From positions 1 through 60,875 of the forward strand of contig NZ_BCQW01000020.1 in NCBI RefSeq assembly GCF_001552275.1: a DNA stretch of 60,875 bases. The letters are read 5' to 3'. The translations under genes were made by a program, and so were the position numbers. The stretch is from Amphibacillus sediminis NBRC 103570 (GTDB lineage Bacteria > Bacillota > Bacilli > Bacillales > Amphibacillaceae). Below the pieces are notes generated by a model. That model searched no databases and was not told where the DNA came from. It saw only the letters and a list, made by a program, of their open reading frames with translations. Positions 51,654-60,875 of this stretch are shown piece by piece (position 1 is the first letter of the stretch; the number at the start of each line of letters is the position of its first letter).

Positions 51654-52763
51654 TTACTGTGCTTTTTCAAGTGCTTTGGGCTTAGCAAAAATCATTCGCC
51701 CAGCCGAGGTTTGTAAAACACTTGTGATAATCACTTCAATAGTCTCTCCAATATAGTCACGACCTTCTTCAACCACAATCATTGTACCATCATCAAGATA
51801 GGCTACACCTTGATTGTGCTCTTTACCGTCCTTAATCACTTGAACCATAAGTTGCTCACCTGGTAGAACAACTGGTTTAACAGCATTAGCTAAGTCATTA
51901 ATATTTAATACCGGGACATTTTGAAATTCACAAACCTTATTTAAATTAAAATCATTGGTTACAACAATACCATTCATCACCTTTGCCAGCTTAACAAGTT
52001 TGCTATCTACCTCTTGAATATCATCAAAGTCACCGTCATACATTTCAATATCAACTGGTATGTCCTTTTGGAGGCGATTTAGCACATCCAACCCCCTGCG
52101 ACCTCTGTTCCGCTTTAAAGCATCTGAAGAGTCAGCAATATGCTGTAATTCAGCTAAAACAAATTGAGGAATAATAATTGTACCCTCAATAAATTGGGTT
52201 TGACAAATATCCGCTATACGACCATCAATAATTACACTGGTATCAAGTAGCTTAGGCTTTGGAGCACTTGCTCCATTACTTGGATCTTCTTGTAGTGATT
52301 TATCCGTTTTATCCCTTTTAGCTAACGTTAAAATATTTAAAAATTCATCTCTTCGTTTAAAACCCACTTGAAATCCTAAATAGCCAAGTAACCCTGTTAT
52401 AAAAATCGGGACAACTTGAGAAATAAAGATAATTTGGATATCTTGGATAGGTTGATTGATAATATATGCGACAAGCAAACCAAGAGTTAAACCTAAACTA
52501 CCAAAAAGCAAATCGGCCAACGGCGCTCCTAGCAATTTACTTTCTAAAAATTTAATAAATCTTACAATGTGGTCAACTAACCAAAAAGATAATAAATATA
52601 AAATAATTGCACCTAGTACTAAACCAAGATAAGGCGCGACATAAGGATTATCAATCCAAGTCCCTCGTGTAAATGCCACAAGTCTTATTAGCATCGGAAA
52701 ATATAAAAATCCGGTAGTACCCCCAGCAATAATTATAAACAATTGAACAACTCTTTTTAGCAT
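51654..52763 (-). CDS. PIN/TRAM-domain membrane protein (YacL type)
   Basis: Protein of 369 aa. Residues 1-145 hold four membrane segments; from about 172 a PIN-type nuclease domain follows with the acidic residues in LLDTSVIIDGRIADI, the ELQHIADSSD helix and VTNDFNLNK; a TRAM domain is at the end (about 290-355). Cellular role not firmly known; RNA or DNA cleavage is implied by the PIN fold. In B. subtilis it follows disA; here it follows radA. Confidence 0.93.
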   Translation of the reverse strand: MLKRVVQLFIIIAGGTTGFLYFPMLIRLVAFTRGTWIDNPYVAPYLGLVLGAIILYLLSFWLVDHIVRFIKFLESKLLGAPLADLLFGSLGLTLGLLVAYIINQPIQDIQIIFISQVVPIFITGLLGYLGFQVGFKRRDEFLNILTLAKRDKTDKSLQEDPSNGASAPKPKLLDTSVIIDGRIADICQTQFIEGTIIIPQFVLAELQHIADSSDALKRNRGRRGLDVLNRLQKDIPVDIEMYDGDFDDIQEVDSKLVKLAKVMNGIVVTNDFNLNKVCEFQNVPVLNINDLANAVKPVVLPGEQLMVQVIKDGKEHNQGVAYLDDGTMIVVEEGRDYIGETIEVIITSVLQTSAGRMIFAKPKALEKAQ

Positions 52764-52836
52764 ACCACAATCACCTCCTACCTATAGTCTCCCCAAAAAT
52801 ATGTTATTTTAATCTTTTTATTTCATTCTATTTCTA

Positions 52837-54201
52837 TTAATCAAATACTTCTTTTAAGGCCTCTTGGATTGAATGAACGCCTACAACTTCAATTTGACTT
52901 GGCGCTTGCCAACCATCTATATTTCGTGCAGGTATGATTGCCCTTTTGAATCCTAACTTGGCTGCTTCTTGGACGCGTTGTTCTATTCTTGAGACACGTC
53001 TTATTTCACCAGTTAAGCCAACCTCGCCAATCAAAACATCATGAGGTCGACATGCTCGGTCTTTAAAACTAGATGCAATACTTACCGCTACAGCTAAGTC
53101 AATGGCCGGTTCGTCTAATTTAACACCACCAGCAACCTTAACGTATGCATCTTGATTTTGCATCATTAATCCGACACGCTTTTCTAATACTGCCATTAAT
53201 AGCGGGACACGATTATGGTCAATCCCGGTTGCCATTCTTCGTGCTTGACCAAAACTAGTTGGGGATATTAATGATTGTATTTCGACGAGGACGGGTCGAG
53301 TTCCTTCCATCGAGGCTACAACAGTAGAGCCAGCTACACCTTGTGACCGTTCTTCTAAAAAGATTTCAGAAGGGTTAAGCACTTCACGTAGCCCCTCTTC
53401 TTTCATTTCAAATATACCCATCTCATGCGTACTACCAAATCGATTTTTTACACTACGTAATATTCTAAATGTGTGATGTCGCTCACCTTCAAAATAAAGG
53501 ACGGCATCTACCATATGTTCTAATATTCGTGGCCCTGCAATTGCGCCTTCCTTTGTTACATGCCCAACAATAAAGATTGGCACATGCTTTGTTTTGGCAA
53601 TTCGCATTAGCTCGGCTGTACATTCTCGGACTTGTGTTACACTTCCAGGCGCACTTGTTACCTCATCTTTGAAAATAGTTTGGATGGAATCAATGACAAT
53701 AAATTCAGGCTTAAGTTGATCAATCTGAGCAGAAATAAGCTGTAAATTTGTTTCCGAGAGGACATATAATTGTTCTGAATCAACACCTAGACGATCAGCT
53801 CGTAACTTTGTTTGCCTAGTAGATTCTTCACCAGAGATATAAAGTACAGAAACATTTTGATAAGCAAGTTGATTGGATATTTGTAATAGCAATGTCGATT
53901 TTCCAATTCCCGGGTCTCCACCAATTAGCACAAGGGACCCCGGCACAACCCCTCCTCCTAGGACACGATTAAATTCAGGCATATCTGTTTTCATTCTTGC
54001 TTCGTGCTTGGTCTGAATTGATGTAATTTTTTCTGGAGGTTGACTGCTTTTCTGTCCAATTCCTGAATGTCTAGGGTTCGATTTTACTACCAGTTCTTCA
54101 ACTAATGTATTCCATTGATTACAGCTTGGGCATTTCCCCATCCACTTAGGGGTTTCATATCCACAAGCTTGACAAATGAAACTCTTCTTTGGTTTTGCCA
54201 A
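52837..54201 (-). CDS. radA: DNA repair protein RadA
   Basis: Branch-migration helicase-like protein of recombination. The 454 aa product has the N-terminal C4 zinc finger ([18 protein letters not shown]), Walker [11 protein letters not shown] (near 97), the KNRFG motif and a C-terminal Lon-protease-like domain. The start codon is TTG at 54201 with AAGGAGG 7 nt upstream. The next gene downstream is yacL. Confidence 0.97.
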   Translation of the reverse strand: MAKPKKSFICQACGYETPKWMGKCPSCNQWNTLVEELVVKSNPRHSGIGQKSSQPPEKITSIQTKHEARMKTDMPEFNRVLGGGVVPGSLVLIGGDPGIGKSTLLLQISNQLAYQNVSVLYISGEESTRQTKLRADRLGVDSEQLYVLSETNLQLISAQIDQLKPEFIVIDSIQTIFKDEVTSAPGSVTQVRECTAELMRIAKTKHVPIFIVGHVTKEGAIAGPRILEHMVDAVLYFEGERHHTFRILRSVKNRFGSTHEMGIFEMKEEGLREVLNPSEIFLEERSQGVAGSTVVASMEGTRPVLVEIQSLISPTSFGQARRMATGIDHNRVPLLMAVLEKRVGLMMQNQDAYVKVAGGVKLDEPAIDLAVAVSIASSFKDRACRPHDVLIGEVGLTGEIRRVSRIEQRVQEAAKLGFKRAIIPARNIDGWQAPSQIEVVGVHSIQEALKEVFD

Positions 54202-54307
54202 TCTAGTACCTCCTTTTCATTATACAATATTTAGCTATCGATAAGATTACATATCAATTAATTCTTTGTGTAAAAACAATGTAATTTTATTCTAACAGCT
54301 TTAACTG

Positions 54308-54355
54308 AAAAAAAGAAAGTGAGGCGGTACGAATTACCTTCCCACTTTCTTTTTG
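54308..54355 (-). terminator. Terminator after clpC
   Basis: AAAGAAAGTG...GGTA and TACC...CACTTTCTTT form a long stem with a 5-nt loop and A/T tracts on both sides, 20 bp after the clpC stop. It separates radA from the ctsR operon. Confidence 0.85.
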
Positions 54356-54375
54356 CCTGATTATATCACTACTAA

Positions 54376-56805
54376 TCAATCGAGAATAATAAATTTCCCT
54401 TTACTATTTAGACCAATTCTAACTTTTTCACCTTTATTGATTTCCTCTCTCAACAGTGCCTCAGATAATAGGTCTTCTATATTTTTTTGGATGGAGCGAC
54501 GTAATGGGCGAGCACCATACTCAGGGTCAAACCCTTCCTCAGCAATTTTGTCAACGGCTTTATCAGATAACGAAAATTCAATTCCTTGAGCTGTTAGACG
54601 ATCACTTAATTGTTTCAGCATTAATGTAACAATATCCCTCATATGCTTCTTTTCTAAAGAATGGAAAACAATGGTTTCATCAATACGGTTAAGGAATTCT
54701 GGCCGAAAAGCCTTTTTTAATTCCTCGGTCACTTTTGCCTTCATCCCTTTATAATCAGCATGCTCATCCTCTAAGCTAAAGCCAACATATTTATTTTGCT
54801 TTAATTCGCTAGCTCCAACATTAGAGGTCATGATTAAGACTGTATTTCTGAAGTCAACCAAGCGCCCCTTTGAATCGGTTAATCGTCCATCTTCTAATAC
54901 CTGTAGTAAAATGTTAAATACCTCTGGGTGAGCTTTTTCAATCTCATCAAGTAAAACAACTGAATAAGGTTTACGCCGTACCTTTTCCGTTAATTGGCCA
55001 CCTTCCTCATGACCAACATAGCCCGGTGGTGAACCGACTAATCGAGAGGTCGTATGCTTTTCCATGTATTCGGACATATCAACACGGATCATTGCATCTT
55101 CATCACCAAACATAGCTTCCGCAAGTGCTCGTGCTAATTCTGTCTTTCCGACCCCAGTTGGACCTAAGAAAATAAAGGAGCCTATTGGACGCTTTGGATC
55201 CTTAAGTCCTGCACGTGCCCTGCGTATAGCCTTCGCAACTGCATCAACAGCTTCTTCTTGACCAATAACTCGGTTATGCAATACATGTTCTAAATTTAGA
55301 AGACGCGTACTTTCGTCCTTTGTTAATGAAGAAACCGGTACACCCGTCCAAGTTGAGACAACCGTAGCGATATCCTCGACAACAACCTCCGAATTCTCTT
55401 GACCCTGTTTTTCCTTCCATTTTCCCTTTGTTTCCTCAAGTTCTTTACGAAGCTTTTGCTCACGATCCCGAAGCGCTGCAGCTTTTTCAAACTCTTGACT
55501 TTGTACAGCGGCATCTTTTTCTTTCTTTACTTCAGCTAAGCTTTGCTCTAATTCTTTAAGGTTAGGTGGTGCGGTGTACGAGCGTAATCGCACTTTGGAA
55601 GCTGCCTCATCGATTAAATCAATAGCCTTATCCGGAAGAAATCGATCTGTGATATAACGACTAGATAGCGTTACAGCCGCTTCAATGGCTTCATCTGTAA
55701 TGGTTACACGGTGGTGTGCCTCATAACGATCGCGCAATCCTTTTAAAATCTGAATAGACTGCTCGGTGCTAGGCTCATCTACTTGAATAGGTTGGAAACG
55801 ACGCTCAAGGGCTGCGTCTTTTTCAATATATTTCCGATATTCATCCAAAGTTGTTGCACCAATACATTGTAGCTCACCTCGAGCCAATGAAGGTTTCAAA
55901 ATATTAGATGCATCAATAGCGCCTTCTGCACCACCTGCTCCTATTAAGGTATGCAGCTCATCAATGAATAAAATGACATTCCCCGCTTGGCGAATTTCCT
56001 CCATGACCTTCTTCAAACGATCCTCAAATTCACCCCGATATTTCGTGCCAGCAACAACTGTACCCATATCAAGGGTCATCACTCGCTTATCACGCAACGT
56101 CTCGGGGACTTCATTATCTACAATTTGCTGTGCTAGCCCTTCTGCAACAGCTGTTTTTCCTACTCCTGGTTCACCGATCAAAACAGGGTTGTTTTTAGTT
56201 CGACGGCTCAATACTTGTATAACGCGTTCAATTTCTTTTTCTCTTCCGATTACAGGATCAATGTTTCCTTCTTTAGCTGTTACCGTTAGATCTCGAGCAA
56301 GTGAGTCTAAAGTAGGTGTACTAGCAGGGTTACTTTGTGCATTTCGTCCTTGCCCTTTACGAACCGTTTCATTACTCCCTAGTAGCTGTAGAACCTGTTG
56401 ACGAGCACGGTTTAAACTAACATCAAGGTTATTCAACACACGTGCAGCAACACCCTCACCTTCACGAATTAAACCTAATAAAATATGCTCTGTTCCAACA
56501 TAAGTATGGCCAAGTTTTCGCGCCTCATCCATTGATAATTCAATAACTTTCTTTGCACGTGGCGTATAATGAATGGTTTGCGCCCCTTGTTTTCCTCTGC
56601 CAATAAGTGCCTCTACTTCCTCTTGGATCTTTTTTGTTTCAAGCCCTAAAGATGTAAGAGCTTTGGCAGCAATTCCTTCACCTTCACTAATTAGGCCAAG
56701 CAAGATATGCTCTGTCCCAATATTGCTGTGACCTAATCGAATCGCTTCTTCTTGTGATAATGCTAGTACTTTTTGTGCTCTCTCAGTAAATCTTCCGAAC
56801 ATCAT
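54376..56805 (-). CDS. clpC: ATP-dependent Clp protease ATPase ClpC
   Basis: AAA+ unfoldase working with ClpP and adaptors such as MecA and McsB. The 809 aa product has the double N-domain repeat (about 1-145), Walker [10 protein letters not shown] (near 210), the middle UVR-like coiled-coil (about 410-470), the second Walker [10 protein letters not shown] (near 550) and a VGF tripeptide for ClpP binding. AGGAGG is 9 nt before the first of two adjacent ATGs. Confidence 0.99.
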   Translation of the reverse strand: MMFGRFTERAQKVLALSQEEAIRLGHSNIGTEHILLGLISEGEGIAAKALTSLGLETKKIQEEVEALIGRGKQGAQTIHYTPRAKKVIELSMDEARKLGHTYVGTEHILLGLIREGEGVAARVLNNLDVSLNRARQQVLQLLGSNETVRKGQGRNAQSNPASTPTLDSLARDLTVTAKEGNIDPVIGREKEIERVIQVLSRRTKNNPVLIGEPGVGKTAVAEGLAQQIVDNEVPETLRDKRVMTLDMGTVVAGTKYRGEFEDRLKKVMEEIRQAGNVILFIDELHTLIGAGGAEGAIDASNILKPSLARGELQCIGATTLDEYRKYIEKDAALERRFQPIQVDEPSTEQSIQILKGLRDRYEAHHRVTITDEAIEAAVTLSSRYITDRFLPDKAIDLIDEAASKVRLRSYTAPPNLKELEQSLAEVKKEKDAAVQSQEFEKAAALRDREQKLRKELEETKGKWKEKQGQENSEVVVEDIATVVSTWTGVPVSSLTKDESTRLLNLEHVLHNRVIGQEEAVDAVAKAIRRARAGLKDPKRPIGSFIFLGPTGVGKTELARALAEAMFGDEDAMIRVDMSEYMEKHTTSRLVGSPPGYVGHEEGGQLTEKVRRKPYSVVLLDEIEKAHPEVFNILLQVLEDGRLTDSKGRLVDFRNTVLIMTSNVGASELKQNKYVGFSLEDEHADYKGMKAKVTEELKKAFRPEFLNRIDETIVFHSLEKKHMRDIVTLMLKQLSDRLTAQGIEFSLSDKAVDKIAEEGFDPEYGARPLRRSIQKNIEDLLSEALLREEINKGEKVRIGLNSKGKFIILD

Positions 56806-56823
56806 CTATGTCTTCCTCCTTTA

Positions 56824-57888
56824 CTACTCTTCTAATCCTAAGCGTTCTCGAATAATGGCTGCCCGCTTGATATCACGTTGTTTAGCTGTTAACGACTGCT
56901 GAGCATACTGCTGTAAAAAGGCAGGTTGTGTCAGCACCATCAGTTCATTTAATATCGATTTTGATAAGTGCGTAAGGTAACCTACATCGATACCCAGTCT
57001 CAAATCGGACAAACATTTAGCTGCTTCTTTTGATTCAATAATACGACTGTACTTTAACGTACCGTAGGAGCGATAGATACGATCCTCTAAGCGTAGCTCT
57101 GATTGTTCAACTAGTAATTTTCTTGCATAGCGTTCACGTTCTATCATTTGATTAACAACACCATGAAGATCGTCAATTATATCGGACTCGGATCTTCCTA
57201 ACGTCACTTGATTGGAGATCTGATAAATATTACCGACAGCTTCACTGCCTTCTCCGTACAACCCTCTAACAACTAAGCCTAACTGATTAATAGCAGGAAC
57301 CATTTTGTTCATTTTTTGTGTTAATGTTAAGGCAGGTAAATGCATCATGACCGAAGCTCTGAGCCCTGTTCCTACATTTGTTGGACAGCTTGTCAAATAG
57401 CCTCGTTTCTCGTCAAAGGCATAATCGATTTTTTCCTCTAACCAGTCATCAAACTTAAATGCTTCTTCAAGCCCTCGCTCAAGCTGTAGACCAGGAAAAT
57501 ATAGCTGTAAACGTATGTGATCTTCTTCATTAATCATGACAGATACTTGTTCGTCATTAGTAAGGAGTACACCACTTTCCTTCTCTCGCTCTATCAGATA
57601 GGGACTAATGAGATGCTTCTCAACCAATGCCCGCTTCTCTAATGCTTGTAAATCTCGCATTGAAATATATTCTAGCTTTTTACCTTCAGCAAAGGTCTTC
57701 TGATTAAAATGATCTTGTATCCAATTTGAAACGATCTTTAAACTATCCTCATCAGCCATAATTGGAAAGGGTACATCTGTAAAATTGCGAGCAAGCCGAA
57801 TTCGTGTGCTCAGAACAATATCATGATCTGGTCCATCCTCTTGCATCCAAGGACTTATTGCTTTTTCAATAAATGATTGTAAGCTCAT
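56824..57888 (-). CDS. mcsB: Protein-arginine kinase McsB
   Basis: Phosphorylates arginines of proteins to mark them for ClpCP. The product (354 aa from [10 protein letters not shown]) has the guanidino-kinase blocks STRIRLARN and [15 protein letters not shown] with the active Cys. The start is set at 57888, 7 nt from GGGG; an ATG two codons earlier overlaps the mcsA stop (ATGA). Coupled to mcsA. Confidence 0.97.
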   Translation of the reverse strand: MSLQSFIEKAISPWMQEDGPDHDIVLSTRIRLARNFTDVPFPIMADEDSLKIVSNWIQDHFNQKTFAEGKKLEYISMRDLQALEKRALVEKHLISPYLIEREKESGVLLTNDEQVSVMINEEDHIRLQLYFPGLQLERGLEEAFKFDDWLEEKIDYAFDEKRGYLTSCPTNVGTGLRASVMMHLPALTLTQKMNKMVPAINQLGLVVRGLYGEGSEAVGNIYQISNQVTLGRSESDIIDDLHGVVNQMIERERYARKLLVEQSELRLEDRIYRSYGTLKYSRIIESKEAAKCLSDLRLGIDVGYLTHLSKSILNELMVLTQPAFLQQYAQQSLTAKQRDIKRAAIIRERLGLEE

Positions 57889-57890
57889 GA

Positions 57891-58436
57891 TCATTCCCCT
57901 TCCTCATCACGATTTAGCTCACTTGCTTGCTCCAGAGCCTTTATCTTATCTCTTAGCTTTGCTGCTTCTTCAAAAGCTTCTTGAGCAATTAATTGTTTAA
58001 GCTGTTCCCGATAGTCTTGAATTTGCCTTTTCTTTTGTAGGTGGACATACTGTCTTTTTGGTATCTTTCCAATATGTTCAGTATTCCCACTATGGATCCT
58101 TCTAAAAAGTGGATTTAAATGGTCTTTAAAGGTTTGGTAGCAATGTGAACATCCAAATTTACCAGTCTTAGCAAATTGAAGGTAGCTCATATTACAATGA
58201 GGACAGGTTAATTCTTGTTGACTACTTGTCTGTGGCTCGGGCTTTTTAGCCATCGGTGTATTAAAGTTAAATAATCCACTTAACAAATCATGAATTGTAT
58301 AAGTTTCGTCGTCTCCTTCAATGTAGCCTTTTTCAATCGCACAATGTTGGCAGACGTGTATCTCTGTTTTTTCACCATTAATGTAATTGGTTAAATGCAA
58401 GGTAGCAGGTCGCTGATGACAATTTTCACAGTCCAT
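57891..58436 (-). CDS. mcsA: McsA, activator of McsB
   Basis: Zinc-binding partner of the arginine kinase. The 181 aa product has four CxxC pairs (CENCHQ, CQHCAI, CPHCNM, CSHCYQ) and a C-terminal UVR domain (about 140-175, [21 protein letters not shown]). It lies between ctsR and mcsB in the standard stress operon. Confidence 0.96.
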   Translation of the reverse strand: MDCENCHQRPATLHLTNYINGEKTEIHVCQHCAIEKGYIEGDDETYTIHDLLSGLFNFNTPMAKKPEPQTSSQQELTCPHCNMSYLQFAKTGKFGCSHCYQTFKDHLNPLFRRIHSGNTEHIGKIPKRQYVHLQKKRQIQDYREQLKQLIAQEAFEEAAKLRDKIKALEQASELNRDEEGE

Positions 58437-58465
58437 TAGCTGTCCTCCTTTTCACTAAAAATTTA

Positions 58466-58927
58466 TCATTGATAATTTAGTGCAAATAACATTGCCGTTA
58501 ACAGGCGTGATCGCAATTCATCACGGAAAGGTAATTTAATGGCTAACGTTTCTCGATTTATTACATTGAGCATAATCTTTGCTTCTCGCTTTGTAATAAG
58601 TTGATCCTCTAAGAGCCTTTCAATAACTGACACGGATACCTGTTGACTAACCTTTGGTTGAATAAGCTGAACTAACTCGTTGATTAGGGCTGTTTTATCA
58701 TTGTTTTCTAAACGTTGAATACGGATGTATCCCCCGCCCCCTCTCTTACTCTCAACCAAATAACCTCGTTCAGGTGTAAAACGTGTGTTAATAACATAGT
58801 TAATTTGGGAGGGCACACAGGAAAATAAATCTGCTATCTCGCTACGTTTAATTTCAATAATATTATGTTTATTCTTTTCAATTATTTGCTTTAAATGCGC
58901 TTCAATAACATCAGATATGTTACGCAT
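58466..58927 (-). CDS. ctsR: Transcriptional repressor CtsR
   Basis: Heat-shock repressor of clp genes. The 153 aa product has the winged-helix N-domain (ADLFSCVPSQINYVINTRFTPERGY) with the heat-sensing Gly-rich wing (SKRGGGGYIRI) and a C-terminal four-helix domain. It is autoregulated through the operator upstream. Confidence 0.97.
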   Translation of the reverse strand: MRNISDVIEAHLKQIIEKNKHNIIEIKRSEIADLFSCVPSQINYVINTRFTPERGYLVESKRGGGGYIRIQRLENNDKTALINELVQLIQPKVSQQVSVSVIERLLEDQLITKREAKIMLNVINRETLAIKLPFRDELRSRLLTAMLFALNYQ

Positions 58928-58946
58928 GTTCCTCCTCCTTATTGAC

Positions 58947-58963
58947 TTTGACTATATTTGACT
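58947..58963 (-). promoter_or_regulatory. CtsR operator
   Basis: Two direct heptads AGTCAAA separated by TAT on the minus strand, an exact fit to the known CtsR target (RGTCAAA-NAN-RGTCAAA). It lies between the -10 box and ctsR. Confidence 0.92.
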
Positions 58964-58971
58964 ATATTTAT

Positions 58972-59000
58972 ATTCTATACTGGTTGATCGCTTTATGCAA
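58972..59000 (-). promoter_or_regulatory. Promoter of ctsR-mcsA-mcsB-clpC
   Basis: TTGCAT (58995-59000), 17 bp, TAGAAT (58972-58977); the operator lies just downstream, over the start point. Confidence 0.65.
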
Positions 59001-59010
59001 ATCAAAATCG

Positions 59011-59700
59011 TTAAATTTCTTTAACTTGCTTAATATGTTTTAGATTTAATAATTCATAATAAAGATCATTTTTATTAATATTTTTCCCTAAATCTACTTC
59101 TGTAATCACTTTAGGACTATCCGGATGATCATTAATGAATTCAATATTCTTAACTACAATACTAAACTGATTATACTTTAAAAATATACTTTCAATATCT
59201 TTAAAATCATTTATTGTAATTTCAAGATTAACCTTGTTAACTCTTTTAGCAACAATACTATCAAAGTTATTAAGAAAAATTAAACTTAACAATATAATAA
59301 CCGTAGTTAAAATTGCCATACTGTACATACCTATCCCTACAACTAGCCCTAATCCCGCTACAGCCCATATTGAGGCTGCTGTTGTCAAACCACGTACTGT
59401 CATACCATTAACAATAATTGTTCCTGCACCTAGAAAGCCAATACCGCTAATAACATAAGACGGGATACGCGCAGGATCAAAACGAACAATATCAATATTT
59501 GCATCAATATAGCTTTCAAAGCCATATAAGGACAGCAGCATCATCGAACAGGCACTTACCCCTACAAGAATATGGGTACGAAATCCTGCGGAGTGCTTAT
59601 TCATTTCACGCTCAAAACCAATTATTCCTGATAAAATTAAAGCCAGTACTAAACGGATTGCAATAGTTACGAATTGTTGATCAAAAAGCATACTAATCAT
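59011..59700 (-). CDS. MgtC/SapB-family membrane protein
   Basis: Protein of 229 aa with four or five membrane segments in residues 8-145 and the family block GIIGFEREMNKHSAGFRTHILVG, then GIGFLGAGTII and the GLTTAASIWAVAGLG helix. A soluble ACT-like C-domain (about 155-229) follows. Homologues are linked to magnesium homeostasis or act as adaptors; the function here is inferred. It follows degV in the same direction after a terminator. Confidence 0.9.
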   Translation of the reverse strand: MISMLFDQQFVTIAIRLVLALILSGIIGFEREMNKHSAGFRTHILVGVSACSMMLLSLYGFESYIDANIDIVRFDPARIPSYVISGIGFLGAGTIIVNGMTVRGLTTAASIWAVAGLGLVVGIGMYSMAILTTVIILLSLIFLNNFDSIVAKRVNKVNLEITINDFKDIESIFLKYNQFSIVVKNIEFINDHPDSPKVITEVDLGKNINKNDLYYELLNLKHIKQVKEI

Positions 59701-59823
59701 TGATAACCCCTTTCTAATTCATCATATAAATTACTCTAAAAATATGCATGATAACTATTTTATAAAACTGAAGAATTTCTCGTCACCCTTAATAGGAAAT
59801 ATCAACCAACAAAGAAGCTAAAA

Positions 59824-59854
59824 TAAATAGATCACCAATATGGGGATCTATTTA
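59824..59854 (-). terminator. Terminator after degV
   Basis: TAAATAGATC (59824-59833) and GATCTATTTA (59845-59854) form a perfect 10-bp stem followed by T-rich DNA on the minus strand. Confidence 0.75.
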
Positions 59855-59863
59855 TAGTATATA

Positions 59864-60706
59864 CTATTCTTTTAACCAGGATATTGCCATTGTACCATAA
59901 CCGGTATGGACGCCTGCCACTGGAACTAAGGTTTCAACAGTTATATTTAAATTTTGACAGGAATACTGTAATTCTCTTTTCCATTGATTAGCTTGTTCTA
60001 GTGCACCTGCATGCATGATACCTAATTCTTTTAATTCTCCATCTTGATAGGCATTCTCAATTTTTTGAAAAAGATACCTAACTGCTTTCTTTTTACTCCT
60101 TATCTTATCATCTATAACGACTTTTCCATTTTCAAACTTTAAAATGAGATTAATGTTTAATAAATTAGCAAATACAGCTTGTGTTGTACTTACACGACCA
60201 CTACGCTTTAATTGCTCTAAGCTTTTGGGAAGTAGGTACATCTCAGTTTGCTCAGCAAATTCACGAAGCCTGGATACAATCTCTTGGTATGGTCTGCCTT
60301 CTGCTTCCATTTCAATACCCTTTTTAATCATTCTTCCAAGTGCATAGGAGCCAATTTTCGAATCGATGACCTCAACATTAAAACCCTGCATTTGTGAAGC
60401 ACTAACGGAGCTCTGATAGGTACCAGTTAACTCACTGGATGCGTGTATTGCTATACCCCGATCAAATTCATTGATAAGACTTTCATATACTTGAACAAAT
60501 TCTCCATATGGAGGTTGACTAGTTTTTGCTCCTTCTCCATGCTCCTTTAATAAGTCATAGATTTCTTCTTTACTTATATCAATATCTTCCCGATACGATA
60601 TATTATTAATGTTCACTACCATAGGTAATACATGGATGTTATGTTCGGTGATGAATTCCTTTGATAACCCACAGGTACTATCAGTTATCCATGCAATTTT
60701 TTCCAT
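59864..60706 (-). CDS. DegV-family fatty-acid-binding protein
   Basis: Two-domain DegV protein of 280 aa; family members bind fatty acids and in some bacteria serve as FakB for fatty acid kinase. Signature blocks: WITDSTCGLS at the start, KTSQPPYGEF, SSELTGTYQSS and a C-terminal HTGYGTMAISW. AGGAG precedes the ATG. No fakA lies nearby. Confidence 0.93.
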   Translation of the reverse strand: MEKIAWITDSTCGLSKEFITEHNIHVLPMVVNINNISYREDIDISKEEIYDLLKEHGEGAKTSQPPYGEFVQVYESLINEFDRGIAIHASSELTGTYQSSVSASQMQGFNVEVIDSKIGSYALGRMIKKGIEMEAEGRPYQEIVSRLREFAEQTEMYLLPKSLEQLKRSGRVSTTQAVFANLLNINLILKFENGKVVIDDKIRSKKKAVRYLFQKIENAYQDGELKELGIMHAGALEQANQWKRELQYSCQNLNITVETLVPVAGVHTGYGTMAISWLKE

Positions 60707-60836
60707 CAGTAACTCTCCTCTTACTCGTGTTATGGTATTACTTTTAATAGTTATTCCCTTTGCTGATTATGATCAAACAAGTTAAATAAGCTCTTTTTAA
60801 GTATTGTTATAGAAGGAAATGAAAAATCTTTAAGCT

Positions 60837-60875
60837 AAAAAAGCTTCAAGGCAGCAATTTGCCTTGAAGCTTTTC
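60837..60875. terminator. Terminator at the right edge
   Basis: AAAAGCTTCAAGGCA (60839-60853) and TGCCTTGAAGCTTTT (60860-60874) form a perfect 15-bp stem. The longer T tract is on the minus strand, so it probably ends a minus-strand gene to the right of the window. Confidence 0.8.

Overview
The window is the conserved ribosomal-protein / RNA-polymerase super-cluster of a low-G+C, endospore-forming Firmicute of the Bacillaceae. Gene order follows Bacillus subtilis from ctsR to rpsI, and the protein sequences are closest, from memory, to that group (SigH, CtsR-McsA-McsB-ClpC, Cys T-box on cysE-cysS, a CotF-type coat protein). Genus cannot be fixed from the sequence; a halophilic or alkaliphilic relative of Oceanobacillus or Amphibacillus is a guess. 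Almost every gene lies on the minus strand, so transcription runs from right to left.

Right to left: degV and an mgtC-like gene; ctsR-mcsA-mcsB-clpC with a CtsR operator; radA-yacL (disA, normally between them, is absent); ispD-ispF-gltX; a cysteine T-box and cysE-cysS-mrnC-rlmB-rae1; sigH; rpmGB-secE; nusG (split from secE by about 1.4 kb of non-conserved DNA); rplK-rplA; the L10 leader with rplJ-rplL; rsmC-like ybxB; rpoB-rpoC; rplGB-rpsL-rpsG-fusA-tuf; then a 3.2 kb non-canonical island (ISL3 transposase relic, a secreted protein, a lipoprotein, an FtsX fragment); the S10-spc-alpha series rpsJ to rplQ (map, normally between adk and infA, is absent); a CotF-like gene on the plus strand; ecfA1-ecfA2-ecfT-truA; rplM-rpsI. 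At the left edge a plus-strand tyrosine integrase, cut by the window edge, ends 68 bp from the 3' end of rpsI, which suggests an integrated element begins there.

The genes make the translation apparatus (most r-proteins, IF1, EF-Tu, EF-G, rRNA/tRNA modification), the transcription core (alpha, beta, beta', NusG, SigH), the Sec channel (SecY, SecE), vitamin uptake energising (EcfA1A2T) and protein quality control (ClpC, McsAB, CtsR). Visible regulation includes an L10 leader with attenuator, a probable L13 leader, a Cys-specific T-box, a CtsR operator and several SigA-type promoters with 16-18 bp spacers.

The most unusual feature is what fills the gaps between these conserved genes. Two families of short structured repeats occur: family R (five full or partial copies, all in one orientation, with long internal inverted repeats, one copy supplying the stop codon of truA) and family F (two copies with terminal inverted repeats, each filling an intergenic gap just after a stop codon). 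In addition several short perfect hairpins sit just ahead of fusA, rpoA, ecfA1 and tuf, and a promoter motif of the rpsJ operon occurs twice. Comparisons were made by eye; no database search was run.
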